A stretch of DNA of 64,000 nucleotides. Origin: an uncultured Muribaculaceae bacterium. Lineage in GTDB: Bacteria > Bacteroidota > Bacteroidia > Bacteroidales > Muribaculaceae. The position numbers were made by a program, and so were the translations under genes. The DNA is taken from the NCBI GenBank assembly GCA_910587235.1, contig CAJUKD010000012.1:16418-80417 (forward strand), written 5' to 3'. Positions within the stretch are counted from its first letter, which is position 1. Every line of letters begins with the position of its first letter. Under the pieces are notes generated by a model, which saw only the letters and a list, made by a program, of their open reading frames with translations, searched no databases and was not told the DNA's origin. This document shows positions 1-10,399 of this stretch, in pieces.

Positions 1-94
1 TGTGATGTATGTTATTAAATATCTCGCGCGCTTCATCATAATGATTAACGGCTCTTGCGCCCCGATATTGCATACACGCTTATTAAAAAGCCCG

Positions 95-129
95 CAGACC
101 GGCCGACGATGCGGATGTCGGCCGGTCTG
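95..129 (-). terminator. Intrinsic terminator after the M6 protease gene
   Basis: A 13-bp perfect stem (95-107 with 117-129) is followed, on the minus strand, by GCGGG and a run of five T. It lies about 20 bases beyond the stop of the leftward metalloprotease gene and would end its transcript. Bases 1-94 hold no gene that I can see. Confidence 0.8.
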
Positions 130-149
130 AGAACTTATGACAGGTGTTT

Positions 150-2531
150 CTATCGGATTATGACTTTAGATGTTTTGCTCCCTTGCCGGCGGATGTAGAT
201 TCCCGGCGCAGGGTCGCAGATACGGTGTCCCGAAAGATCGAAGTATTCTTCCGGAGTATTGTATTCTGCCGGCAACAGGCTTGTCCCTGAAGTCATAGGC
301 AAGGCTATGGTAATGAATTCGGACCAGGCCGAAGGCAATGCTTCGGAGGCATCGACAGGGACGGTGCGCACGCGCCAGTCGTAGATGCCGCCGGGGGTGA
401 GGCCTTCGACACGGTGCATGGTGTCGGTCAGCCCTGTGAAAGTAAGCTTTTCTGTGGCCGGATTGCCGTCGGCGGCTTTTGCGGGTGCGGGAGCTTCCTG
501 ACTGTCGAGAAGTTCCGTGGCGTCGCCTGAATATACTTTCACCCATTTTAGGTTCATGCGTTTCTTTTTGGCTAATGTTTCTATCCGCACCTTGTAGCTG
601 CCGTCTTTTACACCTTTGAATACGATTGCGAAGTCTTGGTAGCCGGAGTTGATGTCGACGATTTGCGACGACAGCTGGATGCCGGCTGTGCTGAGGAGGC
701 ATACGCGGATTGATACTCCATAGTCATTTCCATAGGCTTTTCCGCGGAAAAGTACTGATAGTTCATCAGCCGAGGAGAAATCGAACGCGGGTGAAATCAG
801 TGCGCCGATGTTATTGCCTGAACCCATGTGCAGGGAGTTGTTCTCGGGGTTGACATAGCCGTCGGACTCCCAGCTATAGGAGTCCTGTGTGCAGTCTTCG
901 GCTATGATAAGTTCGGTGCGTTTGTCGGAGTGGGGACGTACTTCAAGAGTGTATGTCACTTCCTTGTCGGTCGGTGCAGCCGGCCATACGGCGGTGAAGC
1001 CTTCCGGATAGGGCTGCATGTCGCTGTTGTCCGGTCGGTTTTCGTCAGTAAATGACGGCGGGTCGAGTTCCGGCAGCGCGTCGGGCATGAAACGGCATGT
1101 GACTATGCCAGTGGCCGGATTGCGGACAATTTCGGTGACCGGTTTTCGCAACAGGCCGCCATTGTTTAGCTTTGAGGATGGCGATGATGTATCGGTGAAT
1201 GAATTGTTTGTACGGTAAGGGAACAGGTCGCCGCTCTCGGTGTTGTCTGTTCGGCGGTCGTCGGCGGCAACGATGGCCATTCGTTCCGGATTATAGTTGT
1301 TGACTGAGTTTTCATACCATGCCGTTTCATCGTAATCGACATGATAGATCATCAGGCCTTCTGTAGGAATATATGCGTCCCAGCCTTGTTGTGCACGGTT
1401 CTCGAGAATGAAATATTCATCTTTGTTTGAATCGTTAACAAGTCGGTAGGCCACATCTGTAGCGCATTTTTTCTGATTGAATACCGGAAAAGACAGTGTG
1501 GCTCCGGGCTTTGGTTCGGGTATGTCGTCGATCCATCCCATGAACCATTTTTCGTAGGCCGAATAGCCGATCGGAGTGTAGGTGTTGTCGTTGTATGAAC
1601 CGTAATCCATCAGTGACCATGGTCCCATGCCGAAATTTGTGCCGTATTCTGAGGTGTCGTAAAAGTCGGGCAGGCCGAGGCAGTGGGAGAATTCGTGGCA
1701 GAAGGTACCTATGCCGTCTATATTGTGGGTGTTGATGCCGTTGAGTTCGTTGAATACGGCGAAGTCGTTGACTGTCACTCCGTCGAGGTGCAGAGATCGG
1801 CCAAAATCGGAATATGACAGTGCCCATTGTGCCGGCCATATCGCATCTTCGACGTCTGATGAAGCTTCGCCCTCGCCGGCATACAGGACAATCACCACGT
1901 CGCAGATGCCGTCGCCGTCGTTGTCGTAGCGGCTGAAGTCGATTTCATTGTCAAGTCCCTGACAGGCTTCGCCCACCATTTTACCCATGCCTATATCATC
2001 ACCATAGCGGTCGTTTGCTCCGTATGTGGCACGTTTTCCGGAAAGGTGAAACGGACCATATACATCGAATTCGGGTGTGAAGCGGCCGTTGGAGTTATCG
2101 ATGAAGTACTGTCGGGCACTTTTGTTTCCGTTCTGGAAGAATTCGTCGAAAGTATTTTTAGCTCCCTCGCCGTCGCGGAATTGCTTGTCTTTATAGTCTA
2201 CCAGCAGGATGGGCACACGGATCTCGCCTATGTGTGGAACCTGCGACCGGTTGTGGTCGGATATTGATGCGCGCCGTCGTGAGGATGCTTTGCGGACACT
2301 TGCGGCCATGTCGGCGTCGGAAATCCGGATGGCAGTGCCGTTGTCAAGAATCCGGTAGGGTGTGCCGTCTGTCGATTTCCATAGTTTAAGGAACTCGTCG
2401 CCGGAGCGGATAAGCTCGATGGAGTTCCCGTCTATATCGGTTGCAGTGCGGGTAACGCCGTGACGGGCTGGAATTGCCGTGGCTGTCATGGCTGTGAAAG
2501 CGAGGGTAATGATGGCGAATGCTTTTTTCAT
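150..2531 (-). CDS. Secreted M6 family metalloprotease (immune-inhibitor-A type)
   Basis: A 793-residue secreted zinc protease. Residues 1-19 are a signal peptide ending TATA-I. A calcium-loop-like DNDGDG sits at 203-208, and the zinc motif HEFSH (279-283) is followed by GLPDFYD, the M6 peptidase signature. The region after about 480 contains a beta-rich, MAM/fibronectin-like section. The last 70 residues (YFDLSGHRI...GIYIRR...VIIR) resemble the C-terminal sorting domain of type IX secretion cargo, which suggests export and surface anchoring. The gene faces away from the next large secreted protein across a 260-base gap. Substrate is unknown; the family degrades host or dietary proteins. Confidence 0.9.
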   Translation of the reverse strand: MKKAFAIITLAFTAMTATAIPARHGVTRTATDIDGNSIELIRSGDEFLKLWKSTDGTPYRILDNGTAIRISDADMAASVRKASSRRRASISDHNRSQVPHIGEIRVPILLVDYKDKQFRDGEGAKNTFDEFFQNGNKSARQYFIDNSNGRFTPEFDVYGPFHLSGKRATYGANDRYGDDIGMGKMVGEACQGLDNEIDFSRYDNDGDGICDVVIVLYAGEGEASSDVEDAIWPAQWALSYSDFGRSLHLDGVTVNDFAVFNELNGINTHNIDGIGTFCHEFSHCLGLPDFYDTSEYGTNFGMGPWSLMDYGSYNDNTYTPIGYSAYEKWFMGWIDDIPEPKPGATLSFPVFNQKKCATDVAYRLVNDSNKDEYFILENRAQQGWDAYIPTEGLMIYHVDYDETAWYENSVNNYNPERMAIVAADDRRTDNTESGDLFPYRTNNSFTDTSSPSSKLNNGGLLRKPVTEIVRNPATGIVTCRFMPDALPELDPPSFTDENRPDNSDMQPYPEGFTAVWPAAPTDKEVTYTLEVRPHSDKRTELIIAEDCTQDSYSWESDGYVNPENNSLHMGSGNNIGALISPAFDFSSADELSVLFRGKAYGNDYGVSIRVCLLSTAGIQLSSQIVDINSGYQDFAIVFKGVKDGSYKVRIETLAKKKRMNLKWVKVYSGDATELLDSQEAPAPAKAADGNPATEKLTFTGLTDTMHRVEGLTPGGIYDWRVRTVPVDASEALPSAWSEFITIALPMTSGTSLLPAEYNTPEEYFDLSGHRICDPAPGIYIRRQGSKTSKVIIR

Positions 2532-2689
2532 GAATTCGGTTGGCTGTTAAGGTTGTTTTTGTCCGCGGATTGCGGAGCTATACTGATTCGTGATAAGTGC
2601 AAAATTAAAATAAAAATAATAAAAATCAATGCTGATATGAAAAATTAATCCTTGTACGTTCGGAATCTCAAAATTTACCTATCTTTGTA

Positions 2690-2697
2690 TAAAAGAA
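2690..2697 (+). promoter_or_regulatory. Candidate -7 element for the fibronectin-type secreted protein
   Basis: TATCTTTG matches the Bacteroidetes -7 consensus TAnnTTTG about 100 bases before the start codon at 2795. No good TTG lies 19-21 bases upstream, so the assignment rests on the -7 box alone. Confidence 0.45.
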
Positions 2698-2794
2698 GCA
2701 GATTATTCGCTTTTATTTTGACTCGATTCTGAAATATTAAAAAACAACTCAATTTTGAGGTATCTGACTAAACCCTAACAACATTTTTAACGCA

Positions 2795-5700
2795 ATGAAA
2801 AAACTGATTATTTGCGCTTTTGCCGCTGTTGTGCTTTTGCTTTCCGGCTCTATGCCTGTCGCAGCTGAAAACGCTTCTTCTGCCATGGGTAGAAAGCGGA
2901 TCGGAGAGATCAGCCGTGTCCGTGCCATGACACCGGTCGGTTCACCACATGTCACGGCTCGTCAGGCCCGAGCCGATCTTCGGCGTGCGGCCTCGAAGTA
3001 CTCTACCGTCAACGCTTCTCTTGTGTTCACAGGCAACAGCCGTCTGACCGACCGACGCATCTATTCTATAGATCCGTCGTCGGGACTTCTGACGGCGCAT
3101 GATACCCCTGAAGTATTCGCGACCGGCGGAGGTGTTCTGATCGGTAACAGATATTATTGCATGACACGCCTCAAGATAATGCGTCTGGTCCGCACACGTT
3201 TTTATGTGTTCGATGCCGATAACTGGAATACTGTCGAATTTCAGGATAATCTTGATGAAACCCTCAATGCCACGGATGTGACCTACGATGCTACGACGGG
3301 GCGTGTCTATGGTTGTTTTTATGACGGTCCGGACAGTTGGTCGTTCGGAACCATCGATTATTCGACTCTTACGCGTACCACTCTTGCCGCTTGCCCGCAA
3401 CTTAACGCTGTGGCAGCGGATGAAGCCGGCAATATTTATGCAATAGATATGAATGGAACGCTTTATAGTGCCGACAAACGTTCCGGACAGCTGACGCGCA
3501 TTGGTGACACAGGCATAAAGGCAGCATACCGCAGTTCTTACTGGCAGGGTTCGGCTGTTTTTGATCCTGCATCCGGCCGGATTATCTATGCCGCCCATTC
3601 AAGTACGGCCGCCGACCCCTCCGACGATGATTTTATCGGTGCGCTCTGGTCGGTGGATCCGATTACGGCCGCCACAACGCAATTACATCATTTCAGCGGA
3701 GAAGAACTCTTTGAAGGACTCTATATACCTCGGGAGGAATTGATAGATGAAGTACCGATGGCTCCTACCGAGCTGACGGCTTCTTTTCCTGCGGGCGCGC
3801 TTTCAGGCACGGTATCTTTCCGTATGCCCGAAAAACTTGTAGGCGGCATGAATGCCGGAACGGGTATGGAATATAAAGTCAAGGCAAACGGTTCGCTTGT
3901 GGCTTCGGGCGATGCTTCGGCCGGAGAATCTGTCAGCTGTGATCTCACTCTTGAGCGCGGAAGCTATTGTTTTGCCGTGACAGCCTCCAACAGCGAGGGG
4001 CAGTCGCGCGAGGCGACTCTGACAATGTTTATAGGTGTCGACAGTCCTGCAAAACCTGTGGTTACCGCCGCTTACGATTATGTAAACTCTACGATGACTC
4101 TCGGTTGGACTCCGGTTAAGACCACCGATTTCGGCACTCCTTTGCCCGAAGGTTCGGTTACGTATCGTATAACCCGCTATCCGGAACAGGTGGTCGTGGC
4201 TCCTGCACATACGGAATGTTCGTACACCGAAGCCCTTTCTTCTGATGAACTTAAGGCTGTCAGCTATCATGTCGAGGCTGTTTCCGGCGGGCAATCCTCC
4301 GGTGTGACTGTCACTCCCGCCATATATATAGGAGCAGTCGTACCGTCCTATACCGAAGATTTCGGTGATAAAGATGCTTTGCGCTACTATACTGTTATCG
4401 ACGCTGACGGTGACCGTCTTACATGGGAATGCAGCCCTATCGACCGTGCTGCCAGAATTGCATGGAATAATAATGCCGCCGCCGACGAGCACAAAGACGA
4501 CTGGCTTATTTCTCCTCCTTTGCGCCTGCAGGCCGGAAAGGTATATAAGTTTACTTACGGAGCGCGTAGGCTCTATGACGCAGAAACACTCACGGTCTGC
4601 CTTGGCCGCAATCCGCGTGTCGATGCCATGACCACAGTACTTGTGCCTACGATGCAGGTCACCGGCGATAAAAAAGAAGAAAAGACACTTGACCTTACGG
4701 TAGAGGCTGACGGTATATATTTCATAGGCTTCCATGCGACCTCTCCTCGTACGTCGGGATCCTTATACATCAGTCCGTTTACGGTAGCTGAAGGTGTCAT
4801 GTCCGGTGCTCCTGCCGCTGTGACAGCTATGGAAGTAGTTCCGGCGGCAGACCGCAGCCATGCGGCAACGATCACCTTTACAGCTCCCGAGCTGTCTATG
4901 GACGGCGCTATGCTAACTTCTCTTGCGGGAATAGATTTATACCGCGACGGGGAGCTCGTTGCCACCGTGCCTGCCACTCCTGGAAATGCCAGTTCGTACA
5001 CTGATATCGGCGCACATCACGGATTGAATATCTATACTTTGCGTGCGCGTAACGATGCAGGTAGCGGTTCGCCTGCGGAACGTACGGTTTTTGTAGGATG
5101 GGATGAACCCAACCGTGCAGAGCGTGTCCGTGCCCGCGAACTTGAAACCGACGGCATTGTTGAAGTGACATGGAATGCTCCTGAACTCGACAACAATAAT
5201 TCGGTGCTTACGGCCGAAGCTCTGCGATATGACGTGTTCATGAGTGCCAAACTTCCATCAGGCAAGACTGAAACCACACAAGTCGGAAGCGATGTAAAAG
5301 GAACAAGCCATACTGTAACTGTCTGTTCGCCTGACGAGCGCCGTTTCGTGGAATTTTACGTTGTGGCAAAGACCGAAGGCGGAGAGGCTCGCGATGTCTG
5401 GACTCCAGAAGCAATACCTGTAGGAATGTCATACGACACTCCGTTCTCGGAATCTTTTGCCAACGCCCGTTTCGAGAACTTCTGGGGAATATATAGTGAC
5501 TATGTCATGGGTATGACAGGATTGTCGTGGGATTTCTCCGATGACTATACTTTCGACATAACATCTCAGGACGGTGATAACGGTTTCCTGGTGCTCGAAG
5601 GCAGTGACGCCGGTGATGAATCGGAGTTCTATTCGTCTAAAATCAATCTTGAGGGACTTGAAAATCCTGCGCTTACTTTCTATTCCTATAATATAAAAGG

Positions 5701-7336
5701 AAGCGCCAGCGACGACATCAACCACAATATAATAACGGTCAGCGCATACGACGGCACTGATAAGACTGTCGTTGCTACGGTGGACATGGCTCAGTATAAT
5801 GATGACGGATGGCAGCGTATATCTGTTCCTCTTTCCGGACTTGAAGGAAAAACGGTACAGATACTTATAAAAGGCACGATCGTCAATTTCCTTACCATAG
5901 CTCTTGACAATATCCGTATCGATGCCACTTATAGCCGCAATCTTGTAGCAGAGTCGGTGACAGCTCCCCGTAAAGTAATGCTTGACAAGTCTTACTATGT
6001 CTATGCTACGGTACGCAATACGGGGCTTGAACCAATGGAGGCATATACTCTTGATTTCTATTGCGACGAAGTCAAACTCGAAAGCCGCAACGGTCGTGCG
6101 CTTGTACCTGGTGAAACAGAGAATCATGAATTTGAGTGTCGTCGCGACATAACGTCTGACGAGCAGGTTGAATATTGGTGTGCCATTACTGTTTCAGGCG
6201 ATGAGAATGCCGAAGACAATAGCTCGAAGCGTACCCGGGTTCGTGTGTGCGTGCCGAATTATCCGGTAGTGACGACTCTTGTCGGATCAAATGTGAATGA
6301 GAAACCGCAACTCAACTGGAGTGCTCCTGATCTCAGTTCAAGCGAACCGTTTGAGATAATCGAAGATTTCGAAAGCTATCCGGCTTTTGCCAATTCCGAT
6401 CTTTGGGACTGGACGCTTTTTGATGCCGACCGCGCTTATATAGGCGGTATTGAGGACGCTAATGACGGAGCGATCGAGTTGCCCGGTATTCCCGCCGGTT
6501 CACAGCAGTCGTGGTTTGTGATGGACGGCGAATATGAAAAACTTAATTTCACTTATCGTGCGCATTCAGGCCGCCATCATTTGGCGACAATGTATTGCTA
6601 CGGCATGAATAACGGCATTGGTTATGAAACAGCAAATGACGACTGGCTTATATCGCCTGTTCTTGCCTCCGGCTCAACTGAAATGTCGCTTTTTGCACGC
6701 GGTTATTCTGTAATGGCTCCTGATGCCATGGAAATTCTGGTTACGTCCGAAAGCGGTCCCGATCCTATGGCTCTGCGCTATCGTTCGCTTGGCAAAGTTG
6801 ATCCCATGCCGACCTCCTGGGAGGAATATGTGGTCGATCTGCCGGCAGGCACCAAGCGTTTTGCCATACGTTCTGTTGGTAATTTCGGGTTCATGCTTTT
6901 TGTCGACGATATCACGTTCACTCCTGCTGCCGGAGCATCTATGTTGAAAGTAGAGGGCTATAATGTATATCGCGACGGAATAAGAATTAATGAAGAACCG
7001 CTGACAGAGCCTGAGTATCTTGACCTGACGGCTTCCAACGGTGACCATCAGTATGGAGTGACGGCCGTGTACAACCGAGGCGAATCACGTTTGTCGAATC
7101 TTGTGTCGCTGACATCGGCTGTAGATGCTGTCGCATCGGATATGGTGGAAGTGAAAGCTGAAAACGGATGTGTGCTTGTCTTCGGAGCTGAAAGCCTGTC
7201 TGTCGGTATATACAGTGCCGACGGCCGTACGGTCTATGCCACATCTGATGCTGCCGCTGCCGTGCGTGTAAGTGTTTCTGCAGGTATCTACCTTGTCCGT
7301 GTCGCCGGCCGGACCGTCAAGGTAGCCGTACGCTGA
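2795..7336 (+). CDS. Large secreted multidomain protein with fibronectin-type and cleaved-adhesin-like domains
   Basis: 1,513 residues with a signal peptide (LLLSGSMPVAA, about 1-24). The N-terminal 300 residues look like a beta-propeller-type region (repeated IDPSSGLL-, YDATTGRVYG-like turns). The middle consists of repeated fibronectin III-like units and carries two jelly-roll-like modules with the phrase NDDWLISP or KDDWLISP near 570 and 1285, typical of cleaved-adhesin domains. The C-terminus (GIYSADGRTVYA...GIYLVRVAGRTVKVAVR) is a type A type-IX-secretion sorting domain. This is a surface or secreted protein, probably an adhesin or a polymer-binding factor. No catalytic motif is visible, so no enzymatic role is claimed. 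Confidence 0.85.
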   Translation: MKKLIICAFAAVVLLLSGSMPVAAENASSAMGRKRIGEISRVRAMTPVGSPHVTARQARADLRRAASKYSTVNASLVFTGNSRLTDRRIYSIDPSSGLLTAHDTPEVFATGGGVLIGNRYYCMTRLKIMRLVRTRFYVFDADNWNTVEFQDNLDETLNATDVTYDATTGRVYGCFYDGPDSWSFGTIDYSTLTRTTLAACPQLNAVAADEAGNIYAIDMNGTLYSADKRSGQLTRIGDTGIKAAYRSSYWQGSAVFDPASGRIIYAAHSSTAADPSDDDFIGALWSVDPITAATTQLHHFSGEELFEGLYIPREELIDEVPMAPTELTASFPAGALSGTVSFRMPEKLVGGMNAGTGMEYKVKANGSLVASGDASAGESVSCDLTLERGSYCFAVTASNSEGQSREATLTMFIGVDSPAKPVVTAAYDYVNSTMTLGWTPVKTTDFGTPLPEGSVTYRITRYPEQVVVAPAHTECSYTEALSSDELKAVSYHVEAVSGGQSSGVTVTPAIYIGAVVPSYTEDFGDKDALRYYTVIDADGDRLTWECSPIDRAARIAWNNNAAADEHKDDWLISPPLRLQAGKVYKFTYGARRLYDAETLTVCLGRNPRVDAMTTVLVPTMQVTGDKKEEKTLDLTVEADGIYFIGFHATSPRTSGSLYISPFTVAEGVMSGAPAAVTAMEVVPAADRSHAATITFTAPELSMDGAMLTSLAGIDLYRDGELVATVPATPGNASSYTDIGAHHGLNIYTLRARNDAGSGSPAERTVFVGWDEPNRAERVRARELETDGIVEVTWNAPELDNNNSVLTAEALRYDVFMSAKLPSGKTETTQVGSDVKGTSHTVTVCSPDERRFVEFYVVAKTEGGEARDVWTPEAIPVGMSYDTPFSESFANARFENFWGIYSDYVMGMTGLSWDFSDDYTFDITSQDGDNGFLVLEGSDAGDESEFYSSKINLEGLENPALTFYSYNIKGSASDDINHNIITVSAYDGTDKTVVATVDMAQYNDDGWQRISVPLSGLEGKTVQILIKGTIVNFLTIALDNIRIDATYSRNLVAESVTAPRKVMLDKSYYVYATVRNTGLEPMEAYTLDFYCDEVKLESRNGRALVPGETENHEFECRRDITSDEQVEYWCAITVSGDENAEDNSSKRTRVRVCVPNYPVVTTLVGSNVNEKPQLNWSAPDLSSSEPFEIIEDFESYPAFANSDLWDWTLFDADRAYIGGIEDANDGAIELPGIPAGSQQSWFVMDGEYEKLNFTYRAHSGRHHLATMYCYGMNNGIGYETANDDWLISPVLASGSTEMSLFARGYSVMAPDAMEILVTSESGPDPMALRYRSLGKVDPMPTSWEEYVVDLPAGTKRFAIRSVGNFGFMLFVDDITFTPAAGASMLKVEGYNVYRDGIRINEEPLTEPEYLDLTASNGDHQYGVTAVYNRGESRLSNLVSLTSAVDAVASDMVEVKAENGCVLVFGAESLSVGIYSADGRTVYATSDAAAAVRVSVSAGIYLVRVAGRTVKVAVR

Positions 7337-7353
7337 TCAATAATTTAAATAAA

Positions 7354-7393
7354 CAGACAGGGCGTCGCGGAAATTTCCGCGACGCCCTGTCTG
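7354..7393. terminator. Bidirectional terminator between convergent genes
   Basis: A perfect 20+20 inverted repeat with no loop bases lies between the convergent stops of the secreted protein (7336) and the DUF4831 gene (7412). It probably serves both. Confidence 0.75.
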
Positions 7394-7411
7394 CGTATTA
7401 TCGTTGTGATG

Positions 7412-8506
7412 TCAGTCGGCAGGGCCAAGAAGACGTATTGCTCCTGTAGCTGGATCGAATATTAGTTTTGACGGAGCTTTCTTGTCGGTGAATATGGCCG
7501 GATCGAGGCCGAATGTCACACCGAGTTGAGCCAGTTCTATATCGGCTGCGGCAATCTCGCGTCCGCTGTAACTTATGGCCAAATGCGCTTTGCCGGGTAT
7601 GTTGTAGGCCACACCACCTTTGGGGAAACGTTTTGTTTCGCCTTTTTCGTTGACAGGCAGGGTGCCTTCGTTAAGTATGGTGAGATCGAGTGTGATCGGT
7701 GCGCCGGCGAGATTCCCCGGGGCGACTATGCCTTCGACAGCCGACAGGCGGGCTATGACTTTGGCATTGACTTCGGTGCTGTCGGGGATGAATGCTATGC
7801 GCTCGACGACGGTCGAACTTGAGCGTGTGCCGGCGAACATCGCTGTCAGGGCGGCTTCCTGGGCGGCTATGTTATCGAGGACAAGTTGCATGGCCTTTCC
7901 GTCTGGTGGTGTATTGTCCGCCTGGCCGGAGAGTATATCGGATCGCATTTCGCGAAGCTCGAAGATGCGTTGGGCTGCAAGTTCGGCACGTTTCGATGTG
8001 GAAGAACTGCGTGCCATTTCCTGTGTCACAGCCTGCCGTGCTGCTTCGGTCTGCAGCGGTGTCGGACCGGCTTCTTTGGCTTGGGGAAGAGCAGTAACAT
8101 TGTCATCGGGAATATTCTCGGTGTTGATGGCCAATGGTATGCCCGTTCCGCCGAGAATCATGAACGGAGTGCTTCCTGCCTTGAATTGCGCCGTCCAGCG
8201 ATTGTCGGCATCGGCTATCCCGCGAGGAATGAATGTGACGCTGCGCAGGTTGGCACGCCGGCTTTCTTTGGTGATTGCATCGGATATTCCGAGATGGCGT
8301 TTGGCATAGTTGAAGAATTCTCCGGGTTCTTCTCTGGTGAGTTCCGCTTCTATGCAGATATCTACGCCGGTCAGTGGCAGGCTGTAGATAAGCCCGTATT
8401 CATTGGCTTTGCCTGCTGTCAATTTCTGTGAAGTCTGCGCAGAGCAGGGTATGGCTGCAAATGTTGTGCCGATGATAATGGCGGCTAATGTACGGTGGAA
8501 AATCAT
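7412..8506 (-). CDS. DUF4831 family exported protein
   Basis: 364 residues with a signal peptide (AAIPCSAQ, cleavage near 23). The order of motifs (YGLIYSLPLTGVDI near 38, then an imprecise repeat and SYSGREIAAADIELAQLGVTFG near 320) is that of the Bacteroidales DUF4831 family, whose function is not known. Only a 30-base gap separates it from the downstream stop of nnr, and both are read leftward, so they may be co-transcribed. The protein is most likely periplasmic. Confidence 0.8.
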   Translation of the reverse strand: MIFHRTLAAIIIGTTFAAIPCSAQTSQKLTAGKANEYGLIYSLPLTGVDICIEAELTREEPGEFFNYAKRHLGISDAITKESRRANLRSVTFIPRGIADADNRWTAQFKAGSTPFMILGGTGIPLAINTENIPDDNVTALPQAKEAGPTPLQTEAARQAVTQEMARSSSTSKRAELAAQRIFELREMRSDILSGQADNTPPDGKAMQLVLDNIAAQEAALTAMFAGTRSSSTVVERIAFIPDSTEVNAKVIARLSAVEGIVAPGNLAGAPITLDLTILNEGTLPVNEKGETKRFPKGGVAYNIPGKAHLAISYSGREIAAADIELAQLGVTFGLDPAIFTDKKAPSKLIFDPATGAIRLLGPAD

Positions 8507-8537
8507 GTTGTAAACTCTAAACTATTAACTCTAAACA

Positions 8538-10100
8538 TCATTTGTTCGGACGCATGACTGCTTCCATGGCAGCTCCCACGCATTCCGCTATGTCTTCGGC
8601 TGTTGTGCCGCAGATTCCATGGCGTTCGGCTGCCATGCGTCCGGCTATGCCGTGCACATATACGCCGGCCACGGCTGCGAGTTCCGGGTGCATGCCGCGT
8701 GCGATAAGGCCTGTGATAAGGCCTGTAAGGACGTCGCCGCTTCCGGCTGTGGCCAGAGCCTCGGTTCCTGATGCGTTGAAAAGGACTGAGCCGTCGGGCC
8801 ATACAGTGGCGGTATAGTGGCCTTTGAGGACTATTATTATTGAATTTGTCCGAGCTGCTTCGATAGCTTTCAGCAGACGGGCGGATGAGCTTGGCTGCTG
8901 ACCGAAGATACGGTCGAATTCGCCGGCGTGCGGTGTCAGGACCGAGCGTGGAGGGACAAGGGCGAGCATTGTAGGACGCAATGCTATGCAGTTGAGGGCA
9001 TCGGCATCCAGTACAAGCGGACGCGAGGTGGCGTTGGCGCTTTTGAGGAATGATTCGAGGGCGTCGATGGTGGCGTCGGATGTGCCTATGCCTGGGCCTA
9101 TGCCTACGGCGCGATAGTTGCGGGATAGCTCGATACGGTGGATGTCGGCGTCGGAACCGTCTGTTTCAAACAGTGCTGACGGGACGGCCGACTGCATGAC
9201 GAAAAATGCGCAACGGGGTGACACGCATGTCACCTTGCCGCAGCCTGAGCGCAATGCCCCGCGGGTGGAGAGTACGGCTGCTCCGAGCATGCCGTATGAA
9301 CCGGCAAAAAGTATGGCGTCGCCAAGGTCGGCCTTGGATGCAAATGGATCCCGGGGTGGCAGGACTTTGCGCACGTTATGCGCTTCGATAAGACGTGTAG
9401 TGCAACGTGTCGATTTTATTGCGTCGCGGTCGAACGGTAGATCGAGAGTGCGCCAGCGGCCTATTAATTCCACGTTTTCCCTCATATAGAATGCCGCTGT
9501 CGGGCCAACAAGAACTAATGTCAGCGAGGCATGGATGATATTGCGGTTTATCATGCCGACTGAAAGATCAGCCGACATACCCGACGGAAGATCGATGGAT
9601 ATGACACGCGCTTCCGATTCGTTGATGAATCGTGCCAGATGCTGGTAGCCTCCCATCAGCGGGCCGCTGTGCTCGTGGCCGAAAAGGCCGTCGACAATCA
9701 GAACGGACTTGTCGATTTCAGGAAGATTCATCTGCAGTCCGGTTGTTTCGAAGAGATAATCTTCGCCGGCTGTGGCAAGAAAGCGGTCGCGTGCTGCACG
9801 ACAGTCGGCACTCAGTCTGTTGCCGCCGACATTTATAAGATATACTTCAGCTTTTTCTCCTTGGCGGTGAAGGAATGTGGCAGCCTCGAGGGCGTATGCT
9901 CCGCATATTCCGCTGCCGGCAAAAACTACGGTGCGTGCCGAACGTTTTTTTTCTGATATGACCGCTTCGGCTGTTGCGCTGCCGACACTTTGTATGAATT
10001 CCTCGCGGCGCACCGCAGTCGGAGTTCCGGCCTCGGCGGTGCCGTCGCCTATGGTGGCGAGCAGGATGCGGTTGATATCGTCAGGAGTATATATGTTCAT
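8538..10100 (-). CDS. nnr: Bifunctional NAD(P)H-hydrate epimerase / ADP-dependent dehydratase
   Basis: This enzyme repairs hydrated NAD(P)H: the N-terminal YjeF domain (about 1-210, with VVFAGSGICGAYALEAA-type Rossmann glycines) epimerises NAD(P)HX, and the C-terminal ribokinase-fold domain (about 230-510) dehydrates it. The ATP/ADP site signature ATAGSGDVLTGLI is clear near 445, as is VLTPHAGEFDRI. I place the start at the Met of MNIYTPDD (10100). The open frame continues another 79 codons upstream to 10337, but that extension is Arg/Cys-rich and overlaps the enolase promoter, so it is not coding. The length of 520 residues is normal for the fused form. Confidence 0.92.
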   Translation of the reverse strand: MNIYTPDDINRILLATIGDGTAEAGTPTAVRREEFIQSVGSATAEAVISEKKRSARTVVFAGSGICGAYALEAATFLHRQGEKAEVYLINVGGNRLSADCRAARDRFLATAGEDYLFETTGLQMNLPEIDKSVLIVDGLFGHEHSGPLMGGYQHLARFINESEARVISIDLPSGMSADLSVGMINRNIIHASLTLVLVGPTAAFYMRENVELIGRWRTLDLPFDRDAIKSTRCTTRLIEAHNVRKVLPPRDPFASKADLGDAILFAGSYGMLGAAVLSTRGALRSGCGKVTCVSPRCAFFVMQSAVPSALFETDGSDADIHRIELSRNYRAVGIGPGIGTSDATIDALESFLKSANATSRPLVLDADALNCIALRPTMLALVPPRSVLTPHAGEFDRIFGQQPSSSARLLKAIEAARTNSIIIVLKGHYTATVWPDGSVLFNASGTEALATAGSGDVLTGLITGLIARGMHPELAAVAGVYVHGIAGRMAAERHGICGTTAEDIAECVGAAMEAVMRPNK

Positions 10101-10270
10101 GGAGCTTGTATATCGCGTGATTGTGGATGTATGGATGCGCGTACACGTCGCGCGCTTTTGCAAAAGTACGCAAAAACATCGAACCTGCGTTTTGACAGAC
10201 CTACAAAAAGAATTAAAACGTGCGCAATGGTGCTTCGGCGCATGTGGCTGCGAACGTGCAAATAAATATT

Positions 10271-10301
10271 TTGTACTCTTGCGAAAAAATTCGTAAATTT
10301 G
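10271..10301 (+). promoter_or_regulatory. Enolase promoter
   Basis: TTG (10271-10273), 20 bases, then TAAATTTG (10294-10301): a textbook Bacteroidetes promoter, followed by CGCCGTTAAA. It sits about 100 bases before the enolase start codon, giving a long leader. Confidence 0.8.
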
Positions 10302-10399
10302 CGCCGTTAAAGGGCGCGGCGGAGCATTGCCGGCCATTCATCAGGAATTAACTCAATCAAACACATCATACTCAAGGTATTTAAACCAACAACAAGATT

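Noticed and set aside
10101..10337. 79-codon N-terminal extension of the nnr frame
   Set aside because: Arg/Cys-rich, overlaps the enolase promoter, and the known family start is at MNIYTPDD.
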